NCBI GenBank assembly: GCA_025363275.1
Contig: JANYEE010000115.1
Span: forward strand, 1-64,000
DNA: 64,000 nt
Source of the DNA: Burkholderiales bacterium
GTDB lineage: Bacteria > Pseudomonadota > Gammaproteobacteria > Burkholderiales > Burkholderiaceae_C
Reading direction: 5' to 3'
In this document: positions 26,544-36,038 of the stretch, in pieces
How positions within the stretch are numbered: position 1 is the stretch's first letter
How the letters are laid out: every line of letters starts with the position of its first letter
Program-made: the position numbers and the translations under genes
The notes under the pieces: generated by a model
Database searches by the model: none
Seen by the model: only the letters and a program-made list of their open reading frames with translations
Told to the model about the DNA's origin: nothing

Positions 26544-28214
26544 ATGCAAGCACTTTTGTCGCGCCGTCTCAGCTTCAATGGGCTTGCGCAGTCTCTACTC
26601 TGTTGGGTCGTCGCTACCAGTATGGCGTTGGCGGCGGCAGTCGCCGCAGCCCAGCCCGATGCGCGGTCCCTATCCACCATCGACATCAGCCCAGTTGCTG
26701 CGTACATGGTGCCAAGCGTACTACCGGCGGGCTGGCAGCACGGTGCCTTCATGGAGATATTTGTCCGCGCCTACAAGGATACGAACGGTGACGGCATGGG
26801 CGACCTCAAAGGTGTCACCCAATCCCTGGACTATCTCAAAGACCTGGGTATCACCGGCATCTGGTTGATGCCCATTACTAGCAATGCCGATGGCGACCAT
26901 GGCTATGCCACCACGGACTTCCGCAACATCGACCCTGCCTATGGCAGCTTGGCTGATTTTGATGAACTGATTGCCCAGGCGCACCAGCGCGGCATCGGCG
27001 TCATCATGGACTACGTCATTAACCACAGCGCTGCCGCGCACCCCCTGTTTGTAAGTGCCAAGACCGGCCCTAGCAGCCCGTTTTACGACTGGTTTGTGTG
27101 GGAGAAAACTGCCCCCACGGGTTGGGATATCTGGGGCAAAAATCCGTGGACGCAGACCGAGCAGGGCGCTTACTTTGGCACCTTTGGCCCGCACATGCCC
27201 GACTTCAACTTCAAGAACCCCACCGTGCTGGCCTACCACCAAAGTAGCCTGCGCTTTTGGCTTAACCGCGGGCTCGATGGCTACCGGCTGGACGCCGTGC
27301 CCCACTTGGTAGAAACCAATGCGAAGGACTGGAACGACCAGCCCGAGAGCCGAAAGATCACTGGCGATTTACGGGCGCTGATCACCGCCTACCCGCAGCG
27401 CTATGTGGTGTGTGAAGCCACGGCCAATCCGCAAACCTATGCCGCGCCTGATCTGTGTGGCAGCGCCTTTGCATTCGGCCTAGAAAAGCATTTGGGCCAG
27501 GCTGCGCGGGGCGACAAAAAATCCATCCAGGCCGTAGCCGATTACTTTAAAACCGCGCCGCAGAGCATGGCCACCTTTGCGTCCAACCACGACATCTTTG
27601 CGGGTCGCCGCCTGTGGGATCAAGTGAAAGGCAATTCGGCCCAGTACAAGCTGGCCGCCGCTTCGTATTTGCTGCTGCCTGGCACGCCCTTTATTTACTA
27701 CGGTGAGGAAATTGGTATGGCCGGGCTCAGGGCCACCCAGGATTTGGATGGGGACGTGCCCGTTCGCGCGCCGATGAGCTGGACCGCAGACGCGCAGGGC
27801 GCAGGCTTCACTACCGGCATACCGTTCCGTGCGATGGCACCCAATGTGATGCAGCAAAACGCTGTAGCGCAGGTGGCCAGCTCCACATCCATCTATGCGT
27901 TTTACAAACGCATGCTGAAGTTGCGCAACACGTATCCATCGTTAAGCAGTGGCAGCTATGTCGCACCCTTTGTTCAGGGTCAGGCTCTGGGCTACCAGCG
28001 CTGCCTGGGCGCAGAGACCAGCCTGGTGTTAATCAACTACGCCAAGCAGCCTACACGGGTACGTGTGAAGTCCTTGTCCGCGCATGCCCTGCTCAATCAC
28101 ACCGATGGTCGTCGTAGCGCGCCCGTGCGGGCCAACGCCCAAGGCCAAATCCATATCACGTTGCCCGCGCAGTCGGTACAGGTTTTTGCCGTGTCTGCGC
28201 CGCGCATACCTTAA
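26544..28214 (+). CDS. Secreted alpha-amylase family glycosyl hydrolase (GH13)
   Basis: Signal-peptide-like N-term; GITGIWLMPITSNADGDHGYATTDFRNIDPAYG, DYVINHSAA, GLDGYRLDAVPHLVE, VVCEATANP, FASNHDIFAGRR. Confidence 0.95.
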   Translation: MQALLSRRLSFNGLAQSLLCWVVATSMALAAAVAAAQPDARSLSTIDISPVAAYMVPSVLPAGWQHGAFMEIFVRAYKDTNGDGMGDLKGVTQSLDYLKDLGITGIWLMPITSNADGDHGYATTDFRNIDPAYGSLADFDELIAQAHQRGIGVIMDYVINHSAAAHPLFVSAKTGPSSPFYDWFVWEKTAPTGWDIWGKNPWTQTEQGAYFGTFGPHMPDFNFKNPTVLAYHQSSLRFWLNRGLDGYRLDAVPHLVETNAKDWNDQPESRKITGDLRALITAYPQRYVVCEATANPQTYAAPDLCGSAFAFGLEKHLGQAARGDKKSIQAVADYFKTAPQSMATFASNHDIFAGRRLWDQVKGNSAQYKLAAASYLLLPGTPFIYYGEEIGMAGLRATQDLDGDVPVRAPMSWTADAQGAGFTTGIPFRAMAPNVMQQNAVAQVASSTSIYAFYKRMLKLRNTYPSLSSGSYVAPFVQGQALGYQRCLGAETSLVLINYAKQPTRVRVKSLSAHALLNHTDGRRSAPVRANAQGQIHITLPAQSVQVFAVSAPRIP

Positions 28215-28225
28215 GCTCCTTTGCC

Positions 28226-30589
28226 ATGTACTTCCAGAAAATCCGCCACCCGTCTAATTTCAAGTTCGCCCACGCCTTTGCAGACCGCACTCTGCACATT
28301 GGCGGCAAGCCCCTGCAAGCGCTGGTGCGCGATTTTGGCGAGGACGTTTTTCATGTGGAGCTGCGTGACACGTCCCGCTGGCCCATGGATGCCCGCGTGC
28401 TGCCCATGTTGGACGATGCTTTTGACCGCGGCACATCGCGCAGCACGCTGAACATCTCAGCATCAGGCAACTTGCAATTGACCAATGCGCAGGGCGAGAC
28501 CGTGTTAAGCGGGCTGGAGGGGGCCTCTATCGGCGTCTGTGGCAGCGCATGGCTGGTGCAGTGGGCACGCCATGCGGATATGCGCTTCTTTGGCCAGGGC
28601 GAGAAGGTCACCGGCATGGAAAAAACCGGCAAGCGCACCAAGTTCTGGAATGCCGATGTGTGGGCCGACCACGCCATGCATACCATCGAGAACGGCGCGG
28701 CCGACCCGCAGTACGCGGCCATTCCCTACCTGCTGGTACGCCAGGGCGCGCGCTGGGTCGGCATCTTGGTGGACAACCCCGGCGCCGTGTTTATGGACAC
28801 CGGCTCCAACTGGTTTTTCTTCGGCAAAGACGACCAAAACGCGCCGCCCGCCTTCTGGATGGGCGCCGACGATGGCGTGCCTGCGTTTTATGTAATTGCC
28901 GGTGACAGCGCCGCAGCAGTCACCGAGCGCTTGCAGCGCCTGGTGGGCACTACGCCGCTGCCGCCGCTGTGGTCGCTGGGCCACCACCAAAGCCGCTGGG
29001 GCTATGCGGGCACCAAACAACTCACCGAGCTGGATGCTGGGTTTACTGAGCACGCCTTCCCCAATGACGGCCTGTGGCTGGACATTGACTACATGGACAA
29101 CTACAAAGTCTTCACCACCAACCCCGCGCACTTTGGTGATCTGAAAACCGACCTGGCCGCTCTGCAGGCCAAGGGCCGCCGCATCGTTCCGATTCTGGAC
29201 CCCGGTGTGAAAGTGGAAGCTGGCTACGAGGTGGCCATCAGCGGCCAAGCCGCCAACATCTTTTGCAAAAATCCCGAAGGCGAGCCCTATGTGGGTTTTG
29301 TGTGGCCGGGTCGCACCTGGTTTCCCGATTACTCACTAGCAGCAGGGCGCGACTGGTGGGCCGCCTACGCCAAGGCCTTTCGCGAGTCCGGCTTTGACGG
29401 CGCATGGCTCGATATGAATGACCCCAGCACCGGCGCTGCCGAGCTGGACGACATGCGCTTCAACCACGGCCAATGGCCGCATTGGACTTACCACAACCAG
29501 TACGGCACTGGCATGGCGCAGAGTACGCGGGATGGATTTTTGGCGGCCAAGCCAGATGAGCGGCCCTTCTTGCTGGCGCGCAGTGCCTCCGCTGGCTCCA
29601 GCCGCTTTACAGCGCTGTGGACGGGCGATAACGTCAGCAACTGGCACCACCTGCGCACTACCATTCACTGCAGCTTGAATCTCGCCTTGTCTGGCATTCC
29701 TTTCAATGGCCCCGATGTGCCGGGCTTTGGTGGTCACGCAGACAAAGACCTGGCCATCGCCTGGTACAAGGCCGGTTGCCTGTTCCCCTTTTTGCGCAAC
29801 CACGCCAGCGCGGGCACGGCCCAGCAAGAGCCCTGGGTGTTTGGCCCCGAGGCCTTGCACATCATTCGCCAGCATGTGCGCCTGCGCTACAAGCTGCTGC
29901 CGTATATGTACCAACTGTGGAATGCGCAAGAACAACGGGGAAGTGCCGTCATGCGCCCGCTGTTTTATGACTTTGACAATGCCGATGGCATGGAGCTGGA
30001 CCGCATTGACGCTCAGTTCTTGATCGGCCCCGCGCTGATGCAAGCCCCTGTGCTGGAGCAGGGCCAGCAGCACCGTACCGTGGTCCTACCCGGCGCTGGC
30101 CGCTGGATGGATGCCAATACGGGTGTTTTCATTCGCGCTGGGCGCAGCATTCAGGTCAGTAGTAACGCCGAGTCGACACCGATGTACCTACGCGAAGGCA
30201 GTCTGGTGCCCATGCAAACCGGCGAGCGCACCACCGCCGCCAATGATTTGTCTGACATTGAGCTACACGTCATCCTGGGGCAGGGCAGTACCGATGTAGC
30301 CGTGTTGGATTACGTGGCCGACGATGGCCTGTCGTATGGCTACCAACGCGGTGAACGCAGCCATTACCGGATTGAGGCCACGCGCAAGGGCGACACCTTG
30401 AAGGTGAAGATCCAAGTGCTGCAATCCGGCTGGAAACCATTGCGCTTGCAAGTCGTCGGTTACGACGGTGCCAGCACGGTGGACATCACAGCGAATGAGA
30501 AGAACCAATCGCTGGATCTCAGTGCACACATCTGGCGCATGAGCGGTGGAAGTTTGTTGGCTACGTGCAGCTCCGCCGTGAATATTTAA
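28226..30589 (+). CDS. Alpha-glucosidase (GH31)
   Basis: LWSLGHHQSRWGY, GLWLDIDYMDNYKVFT, GFDGAWLDMNDPS, LLARSASAGSSRFTALWTGDNVSNWHHLR, LALSGIPFNGPDVPGFGG. Confidence 0.96.
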   Translation: MYFQKIRHPSNFKFAHAFADRTLHIGGKPLQALVRDFGEDVFHVELRDTSRWPMDARVLPMLDDAFDRGTSRSTLNISASGNLQLTNAQGETVLSGLEGASIGVCGSAWLVQWARHADMRFFGQGEKVTGMEKTGKRTKFWNADVWADHAMHTIENGAADPQYAAIPYLLVRQGARWVGILVDNPGAVFMDTGSNWFFFGKDDQNAPPAFWMGADDGVPAFYVIAGDSAAAVTERLQRLVGTTPLPPLWSLGHHQSRWGYAGTKQLTELDAGFTEHAFPNDGLWLDIDYMDNYKVFTTNPAHFGDLKTDLAALQAKGRRIVPILDPGVKVEAGYEVAISGQAANIFCKNPEGEPYVGFVWPGRTWFPDYSLAAGRDWWAAYAKAFRESGFDGAWLDMNDPSTGAAELDDMRFNHGQWPHWTYHNQYGTGMAQSTRDGFLAAKPDERPFLLARSASAGSSRFTALWTGDNVSNWHHLRTTIHCSLNLALSGIPFNGPDVPGFGGHADKDLAIAWYKAGCLFPFLRNHASAGTAQQEPWVFGPEALHIIRQHVRLRYKLLPYMYQLWNAQEQRGSAVMRPLFYDFDNADGMELDRIDAQFLIGPALMQAPVLEQGQQHRTVVLPGAGRWMDANTGVFIRAGRSIQVSSNAESTPMYLREGSLVPMQTGERTTAANDLSDIELHVILGQGSTDVAVLDYVADDGLSYGYQRGERSHYRIEATRKGDTLKVKIQVLQSGWKPLRLQVVGYDGASTVDITANEKNQSLDLSAHIWRMSGGSLLATCSSAVNI

Positions 30590-30600
30590 GGGAGAGTCGC

Positions 30601-31488
30601 GTGACCGCATGGAGACGCATTGGTACAAGTGTGGCCGCCACAGCCACAGCCCTGGCGCTCGGCCTAGTGGCTTGCAGGGGTGCGGGTGCCGCAGATGGCG
30701 CAGCCAGCGCGCCTGCTGCCAGCAGCACGGCTGGCCTTGGCGTGTCCGTCTTGAGCCCTAAGTTGTTGATCACCGGCCTGAAACGCGAGCGCTCCGTGCG
30801 TCTCTATCTGCCGCCCAGCTACGCCTACTCCACCAAACGCTACCCCGTGCTCTATATGCACGACGGGCAAAATTTGTTTGACGCGGCTACCGCTTATGCA
30901 GGCGAGTGGGGTGTGGATGAAACGCTGGACTCGCTGGCTAAAACCAACGGGCTAGAACTCATCGTGGTGGGTATCGACAACGGCGGCGTGAACCGCATGA
31001 CCGAACTCAACCCCTGGGACCATGAGCGTTTTGGCAAAGGTGAAGGTGCTCAGTACATGGAGTTCATCGTCAAGGTGGTGAAGCCGCAGATCGATGCCAC
31101 CTACCGCACGCTTCCCGGGCGCGAAGCCACAGGCATCATGGGCAGCTCCATGGGCGGGTTGATCTCGCACTACGCCATCCTGCAGTACCCGCAGGTGTTC
31201 AGCAAAGCCGGTATTTTTTCGCCTGCCTACTGGCCGGGCATGGCGGTGTTTGACATGACTGCCAAGCAGCGCCCGGCCGTTGATGCACGGCTAGCGCTCT
31301 ACATGGGTGGCAAAGAAGGCGACGCAGTAGCCCACTATGAGCACATGCTGGCGCAGATTAAAGCCCAAGGTCACCCAGCGGCCAATACGTGGTCCAAACT
31401 CACACCGCAGGCCCAGCACAACGAGGCATCTTGGCGCGCCGAGTTTGGCGCTGCAGTGCAGTGGATGTTTTCACCCACGGTACCTTAG
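30601..31488 (+). CDS. Putative esterase (alpha/beta hydrolase, esterase D-like), probable lipoprotein
   Basis: GTG start after GGGAGAG; RYPVLYMHDGQNLFDAATAYAGEWGVDETL..GIMGSSMGGLISHYAILQYPQVFSKAGIFSPAYW (GxSxG); LVACRG lipobox-like. Confidence 0.88.
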   Translation: MTAWRRIGTSVAATATALALGLVACRGAGAADGAASAPAASSTAGLGVSVLSPKLLITGLKRERSVRLYLPPSYAYSTKRYPVLYMHDGQNLFDAATAYAGEWGVDETLDSLAKTNGLELIVVGIDNGGVNRMTELNPWDHERFGKGEGAQYMEFIVKVVKPQIDATYRTLPGREATGIMGSSMGGLISHYAILQYPQVFSKAGIFSPAYWPGMAVFDMTAKQRPAVDARLALYMGGKEGDAVAHYEHMLAQIKAQGHPAANTWSKLTPQAQHNEASWRAEFGAAVQWMFSPTVP

Positions 31489-31493
31489 GCCTC

Positions 31494-32951
31494 CTAGCGC
31501 CCGTACACATCCTCAAAGCGCACGATATCGTCCTCACCCAGGTAAGAGCCCGATTGCACTTCAATCATCTCCAGCGGCACACGGCCTGGGTTTTCCAGGC
31601 GGTGGGTGGTGCCCAGCGGGATGTAGGTAGATTCGTTTTCTGACACCAAGTAAGTCTCTTCACCCCGCGTCACCTTGGCGGTGCCGCTAACCACAATCCA
31701 GTGCTCGGCGCGGTGGTGGTGCATTTGCAATGACAAGATACCTTGTGGCTTGACCACGATGCGCTTGACCTGAAAGCGCTCGCCCGCATCCACGCCGTCG
31801 TACCAACCCCAGGGCCTGAACACTTTGCGGTGCATCGATCCTTCCGCGCGGCCACTCTTCTTCAGGCCGTCCACTATCTTCTTCACGTCCTGGGTCTTGT
31901 CTTTGTGCGCCACCAAAATCGCATCGGCCGTCTCTACCACCACCAGGTCGCTCACACCCACGCAGGCAATTAGGCGGCTGCTCGACAAGGCTAGCGTGTT
32001 CGTGCAGTCTTGCAGCATCACATCGCCCTGGGCCACGTTGCCCGCTGCGTCTTTGGGCAGCACTTGCCACAGCGCGTCCCACGCGCCCACGTCGGACCAG
32101 CCCGCGCTCAAAGGGATCACCACACCAGGGGGCAGGGCAGCATTGGCGGGTGCGCCAGCGCCTGCCGCCAATCGTTCCATCACCGCATAGTCAATGGAGT
32201 CACTGGGGCATTGGGCAAAAGTTTCTTTGCCCACACGCATAAATTCACCGTCGATCTTGCCTTCATTCCAGGCCTTTTGGCAGGCCGCCAAAATGTCGGC
32301 GCGGCAGGCCGCCATGGCCTGCATCCAGACCGATGCCTTCATCATGAAGATGCCGCTGTTCCACAGGTAGGTGCCTGCGGCCAAGTAGCTCTCGGCAGTG
32401 GCTAAATCGGGCTTTTCTACAAAGCGCGCAATCCGCTTGGCGCCCTGAAAGGCCTCGCCCGACTGGATATAACCGTAACCCGTCTCGGGTGCATCGGGGG
32501 TAATACCAAAGGTCACCACCGCACCGGCATCGGCCAGCGCAGCGCCCTGGCGTACCGCAGCCTGAAACGCTGCTGTATCCAAAATCACATGGTCCGCTGG
32601 CATCACCAGCAGCACCGCGTCTGCTTCATTTTTGATAGCGGCCAGCGCAGCTAGGGTCAGAGCCGGTGCCGTATTGCGCCCCATGGGCTCCAGCACAATG
32701 CTGCCGCTCTGGCCCATCAGGCGCAGCTGCTCGGCAATCACAAAGCGGTACTCTTCGTTGCACACCACCATGGGTGCGGCCAGCCTCACCCCATCCACGC
32801 CGTCTAGGCCCTCTACGCGGCGTACTGTGGCTTGCAATAGCGAGTCATCGCCCACCAATGACAGTAGTTGCTTGGGGTACTTCTCGCGCGATAGCGGCCA
32901 CAGCCGAGTGCCTGAGCCGCCAGACAAAACAACCGGCTGTATCTTCATCAT
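31494..32951 (-). CDS. manC: Mannose-1-phosphate guanylyltransferase/mannose-6-phosphate isomerase
   Basis: IQPVVLSGGSGTRLWPLSREKYPKQLL..VMPADHVI..GYGYIQ..FVEKPDLATAESYL; C-term cupin FRPWGWYDGVDAGERFQVKRIVVKPQGILSLQMHHHRAEHWIVVSGTAKVT. Confidence 0.96.
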   Translation of the reverse strand: MMKIQPVVLSGGSGTRLWPLSREKYPKQLLSLVGDDSLLQATVRRVEGLDGVDGVRLAAPMVVCNEEYRFVIAEQLRLMGQSGSIVLEPMGRNTAPALTLAALAAIKNEADAVLLVMPADHVILDTAAFQAAVRQGAALADAGAVVTFGITPDAPETGYGYIQSGEAFQGAKRIARFVEKPDLATAESYLAAGTYLWNSGIFMMKASVWMQAMAACRADILAACQKAWNEGKIDGEFMRVGKETFAQCPSDSIDYAVMERLAAGAGAPANAALPPGVVIPLSAGWSDVGAWDALWQVLPKDAAGNVAQGDVMLQDCTNTLALSSSRLIACVGVSDLVVVETADAILVAHKDKTQDVKKIVDGLKKSGRAEGSMHRKVFRPWGWYDGVDAGERFQVKRIVVKPQGILSLQMHHHRAEHWIVVSGTAKVTRGEETYLVSENESTYIPLGTTHRLENPGRVPLEMIEVQSGSYLGEDDIVRFEDVYGR

Positions 32952-33004
32952 GTTTATTCCCTTAACTTCTTGATCTTGTAGCAAGTTTTAAACCATCAGG
33001 TCGC

Positions 33005-34108
33005 TCATGCGCGAGCGTCACCCCAGCGCAAGCTCACCGTTTCGTCGCCTCGGTACAGGGTTTCGCCCTGCCGGTTAACGCAGTAATCCGGCGACACAAT
33101 CATTTCGCTGAAATGCATGCCTGCTGCAATGCGGGTGTACTCCAGCAAGATGCTGCGCGTAACAATAGCGCCACTGCGCACCACGCTACCGTGGCCAATC
33201 CAACACGGTCCCTCAATGGTGGCGCCAGGCTCAATCTTCACGCTAGAGCCCAAATACACTGGCCCCTGAATATTCACATCGTCCCATGGCACAGATGTAT
33301 TGAGTCCCACCCAAACGCCGGGCTTTACCTCGCGCCCCGGCATATTCATTTGCGCCACTTCGCCGCGCAGTACGCGTTGCAGTACTGACCAGTAATCCGA
33401 CACGCGGCCAATATCAATCCAGTTGAAAAAGCGCTTTTGCGCAAAGAAAGGCAGCTTTTGCTCCACCAGCTTGGGGAACAACTGCGAGCCAATGTCATAC
33501 ACCTGGTTCGAAGGGACTAGATCCAGCACCTCTGGCTCAAAAATATAAATGCCGGTGCTGGCCAGTGTGGACTTAGCCTCCTCGGGCTTGGGTTTCTCTT
33601 GGAACGACTGGATCTGACCGTTCTCATCGGGCGCCACAATGCCGTAGTTCTTCACATCGGCCAGCGGCACATCCAGTGTCACTACGCTGGCCATGGCGCC
33701 TTTGGTCTTATGCTCGTGCAGGGCTGCGCCAATGTCCAGGTCAATCAACGCGTCGCCGCATAACACCAGCGTTGGCTCGTCAAAAAATCCGCTGAAATCT
33801 TGAATGCGCCGCATACCGCCGGCCGAACCCATGGGCTTGGGAATCACATCCCCATGCTCCAGCACGCCCTCGTACGAGTAACCCAACTGCACGCCCCAGC
33901 GGTGACCATCGCCAAAGTATTGCTCAATTTTGTGGTGTTGAAAGGCCACGTTCACCATAATTTCGGTGATACCAAAATTGGCCAGGTGCTCAATCAAATA
34001 CTCCATCACCGGCTTACCCAAGATGGGCACCATCGGCTTGGGCAAATACTTGGTGAGGGGGCGAACCCGTGTGCCTTGGCCTGCGGCCAAAATCATTCCT
34101 TTTGCCAT
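33005..34108 (-). CDS. Sugar nucleotidyltransferase with C-terminal left-handed beta-helix (GMPP/GlmU-like)
   Basis: MILAAGQGTRVRPLTKYLPKPMVPILGKPVMEYLIEHL..; hexapeptide repeats near C-term. Confidence 0.9.
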   Translation of the reverse strand: MAKGMILAAGQGTRVRPLTKYLPKPMVPILGKPVMEYLIEHLANFGITEIMVNVAFQHHKIEQYFGDGHRWGVQLGYSYEGVLEHGDVIPKPMGSAGGMRRIQDFSGFFDEPTLVLCGDALIDLDIGAALHEHKTKGAMASVVTLDVPLADVKNYGIVAPDENGQIQSFQEKPKPEEAKSTLASTGIYIFEPEVLDLVPSNQVYDIGSQLFPKLVEQKLPFFAQKRFFNWIDIGRVSDYWSVLQRVLRGEVAQMNMPGREVKPGVWVGLNTSVPWDDVNIQGPVYLGSSVKIEPGATIEGPCWIGHGSVVRSGAIVTRSILLEYTRIAAGMHFSEMIVSPDYCVNRQGETLYRGDETVSLRWGDARA

Positions 34109-34129
34109 TGTTCCAACTCCCGCTTTGTT

Positions 34130-35146
34130 TTAAATCTGTCCGTAGCCCTGTGGGTTGGCTCTTTGCCAGCGCCAGCCGTCTTCACACATGGCCGTCAAAT
34201 CGCGCTCGGCTTTCCAGCCCAGCAGTCGTTCGGCCTTGTCCGCGTTAGCGTAGCAGGCCGCTATGTCGCCCGCGCGGCGCGGTGCCACTTGGTAGGGCAG
34301 CGTTTTGCCACAGGCCAGCTCAAAAGCTTTCACCATATCCAGCACGCTGTAGCCCACACCGGTGCCCAGGTTGATGGCCTCGCATTCGGTGTGATTGGCC
34401 AGCCGCTCCAGTGCTTTTAGGTGGCCTAGTGCCAAGTCGACGACGTGAATGTAGTCGCGCACGCCTGTGCCGTCAGCGGTGGCGTAGTCGTCACCCCAGA
34501 CGTTTAAAAATTCGCGTCGTCCCACGGCCACTTGCGCCACAAAGGGCATCAGGTTGTTGGGCGTGCCTTGCGGGTCTTCGCCAATCAAGCCGCTGGCATG
34601 GGCGCCAACCGGGTTGAAGTAGCGCAGTATGGCAAAACGCCACTGGGTCTCGCTGCGGTGCACATCCCGCAGCATTTCCTCAATCACCAGCTTGGTTTGC
34701 CCGTACGGGTTGGTGGTGGATAGCGGGTGGTCTTCCGGTATGGGAAGCTGATGGGGGTCGCCATATACCGTGGCGGACGAGCTGAACACCAACGCCTTCA
34801 CATCGCAGGCCCGCATCGCCTGTAGCAGGCGCAGTGTGCCCACCACGTTGTTATCGTAATAAGCCAGCGGGTTTTGGACTGATTCGCCCACGGATTTGAG
34901 CCCCGCAAAATGGATGACGGCAGTAGCTTGGCTGTCTTTCAGGGCATAGGTCAGTGCGTCGGCGTCGCGAATATCGCCTTGGTAAAGCTGGGGTCGCTGC
35001 CCGGTGATTCGCTCCACCCGCGCCAAGGCTTCAGGCTGGCTGTTGCAAAAGTTGTCAAAGACCGATACCTGGTGCCCCGCCTGAATAAGCTCCACGCAGG
35101 TATGCGATCCGATATAGCCCGCCCCGCCTGTTATGAATACATTCAC
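34130..35146 (-). CDS. galE: UDP-glucose 4-epimerase
   Basis: MNVFITGGAGYIGSHTCVELIQAGHQVSVFDNFCNS..SSSATVYGDP..NPYGQTKLVIEEML..GTGVGYSVLDMV. Confidence 0.96.
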   Translation of the reverse strand: MNVFITGGAGYIGSHTCVELIQAGHQVSVFDNFCNSQPEALARVERITGQRPQLYQGDIRDADALTYALKDSQATAVIHFAGLKSVGESVQNPLAYYDNNVVGTLRLLQAMRACDVKALVFSSSATVYGDPHQLPIPEDHPLSTTNPYGQTKLVIEEMLRDVHRSETQWRFAILRYFNPVGAHASGLIGEDPQGTPNNLMPFVAQVAVGRREFLNVWGDDYATADGTGVRDYIHVVDLALGHLKALERLANHTECEAINLGTGVGYSVLDMVKAFELACGKTLPYQVAPRRAGDIAACYANADKAERLLGWKAERDLTAMCEDGWRWQRANPQGYGQI

Positions 35147-35242
35147 CGTGAGCCCTTTAAAATTACCACGTCGGGATTGTCAGTGAAAACCCTTGGCTTT
35201 TCGGAGCATTCGCACCTAGCGGGGTAAGCGAACGTTGTACCG

Positions 35243-35260
35243 TAGTCCGATTGGACTATT
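35243..35260. promoter_or_regulatory. Palindromic motif TAGTCCGATTGGACTATT in galE/CNB-protein divergent intergenic region
   Basis: TAGTCC-gatt-GGACTA perfect arms; near-identical to 35956-35973. Confidence 0.55.
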
Positions 35261-35360
35261 TGGGGTGCTGCGTCGACCGGCATAATTAGTCGAGTAGAGT
35301 GCTAGGGCATTTGTATGCCAGCATTACTTTCAATCCGCAGCAGCCGCACGGCTCCCATGA

Positions 35361-35885
35361 ATGACTTCTAACTTTGCCGAATTCGACCCCAATATTGAGT
35401 CCCTTGGTTCGGTGAGTGACTTCGTCAACGAATTTATTGATGCTGTGGGCCCACAAGCCTTGTTTGATGGATTCGACCGCGAAGAAACTGCCCTACTTAC
35501 CGGCTACATGGAGTGTTACGGCGTGCCGCGCGACTCCCTGGTACTGCGCGAGGGCGACGATGGCAATTTCTTGGCTATTTTGGTCACGGGCCGCGCCATC
35601 ATCATCAAGTCGTTTGAGGGCGTTGAAAAAGTCGTTCACGACCTCCAGCCCGGGGAGATGATTGGCGAAATGTCGCTGGTGGATGGGCAAAAGCGTTTTG
35701 CCAGCTGCGTTACCACCGAGCCCAGCGACTTTGCGGTGCTCTCCCATGAAAATCTCTATGCCTTGATCGATGCCCACCCCCGTTTGGGTAACAAGCTTTT
35801 GCTCATGCTGTTGGGTCTGACGACCAACCGGCTGCGCCACGCCACCAGCTTTATGCTGCCGGGCCTTCTCGATAACTCTGCCTGA
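35361..35885 (+). CDS. Stand-alone cyclic nucleotide-binding domain protein (no C-terminal HTH apparent)
   Basis: SLVLREGDDGNFLAILVTGRAIIIKSFEGVEKVVHDLQPGEMIGEMSLVDGQKRFASCVTTEPSDFAVLSHENL; ends at 174 aa. Confidence 0.85.
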   Translation: MTSNFAEFDPNIESLGSVSDFVNEFIDAVGPQALFDGFDREETALLTGYMECYGVPRDSLVLREGDDGNFLAILVTGRAIIIKSFEGVEKVVHDLQPGEMIGEMSLVDGQKRFASCVTTEPSDFAVLSHENLYALIDAHPRLGNKLLLMLLGLTTNRLRHATSFMLPGLLDNSA

Positions 35886-35955
35886 GTTTTTACGAATCTA
35901 GATTCGTGCGTTAGTCCTTTCGGCCTAACACTAAGCTGTGCATTTGAACTTAGGT

Positions 35956-35973
35956 TAGTCCGATCGGACCATT
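35956..35973. promoter_or_regulatory. Palindromic motif TAGTCCGATCGGACCATT upstream of PEP-CTERM gene
   Basis: GTCCGATCGGAC perfect 12-bp palindrome; 16/18 identical to 35243-35260. Confidence 0.55.
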
Positions 35974-36038
35974 GCTCACAGGGGTGCCGCCCAAGAAAAT
36001 AGGGCGGTGTTACACCTTGACACACAACTAAGGGACTT

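Noticed and set aside
32615-32650. gcttcatttttgatagcggccagcgc inside manC as a repeat-family copy
   Set aside because: Only the generic tttgatagc segment matches; sequence encodes conserved nucleotidyltransferase residues.
35361-35885. Crp/Fnr transcription factor binding the neighbouring palindromes
   Set aside because: The protein lacks a visible C-terminal HTH, so it is unlikely to bind the palindromes itself.
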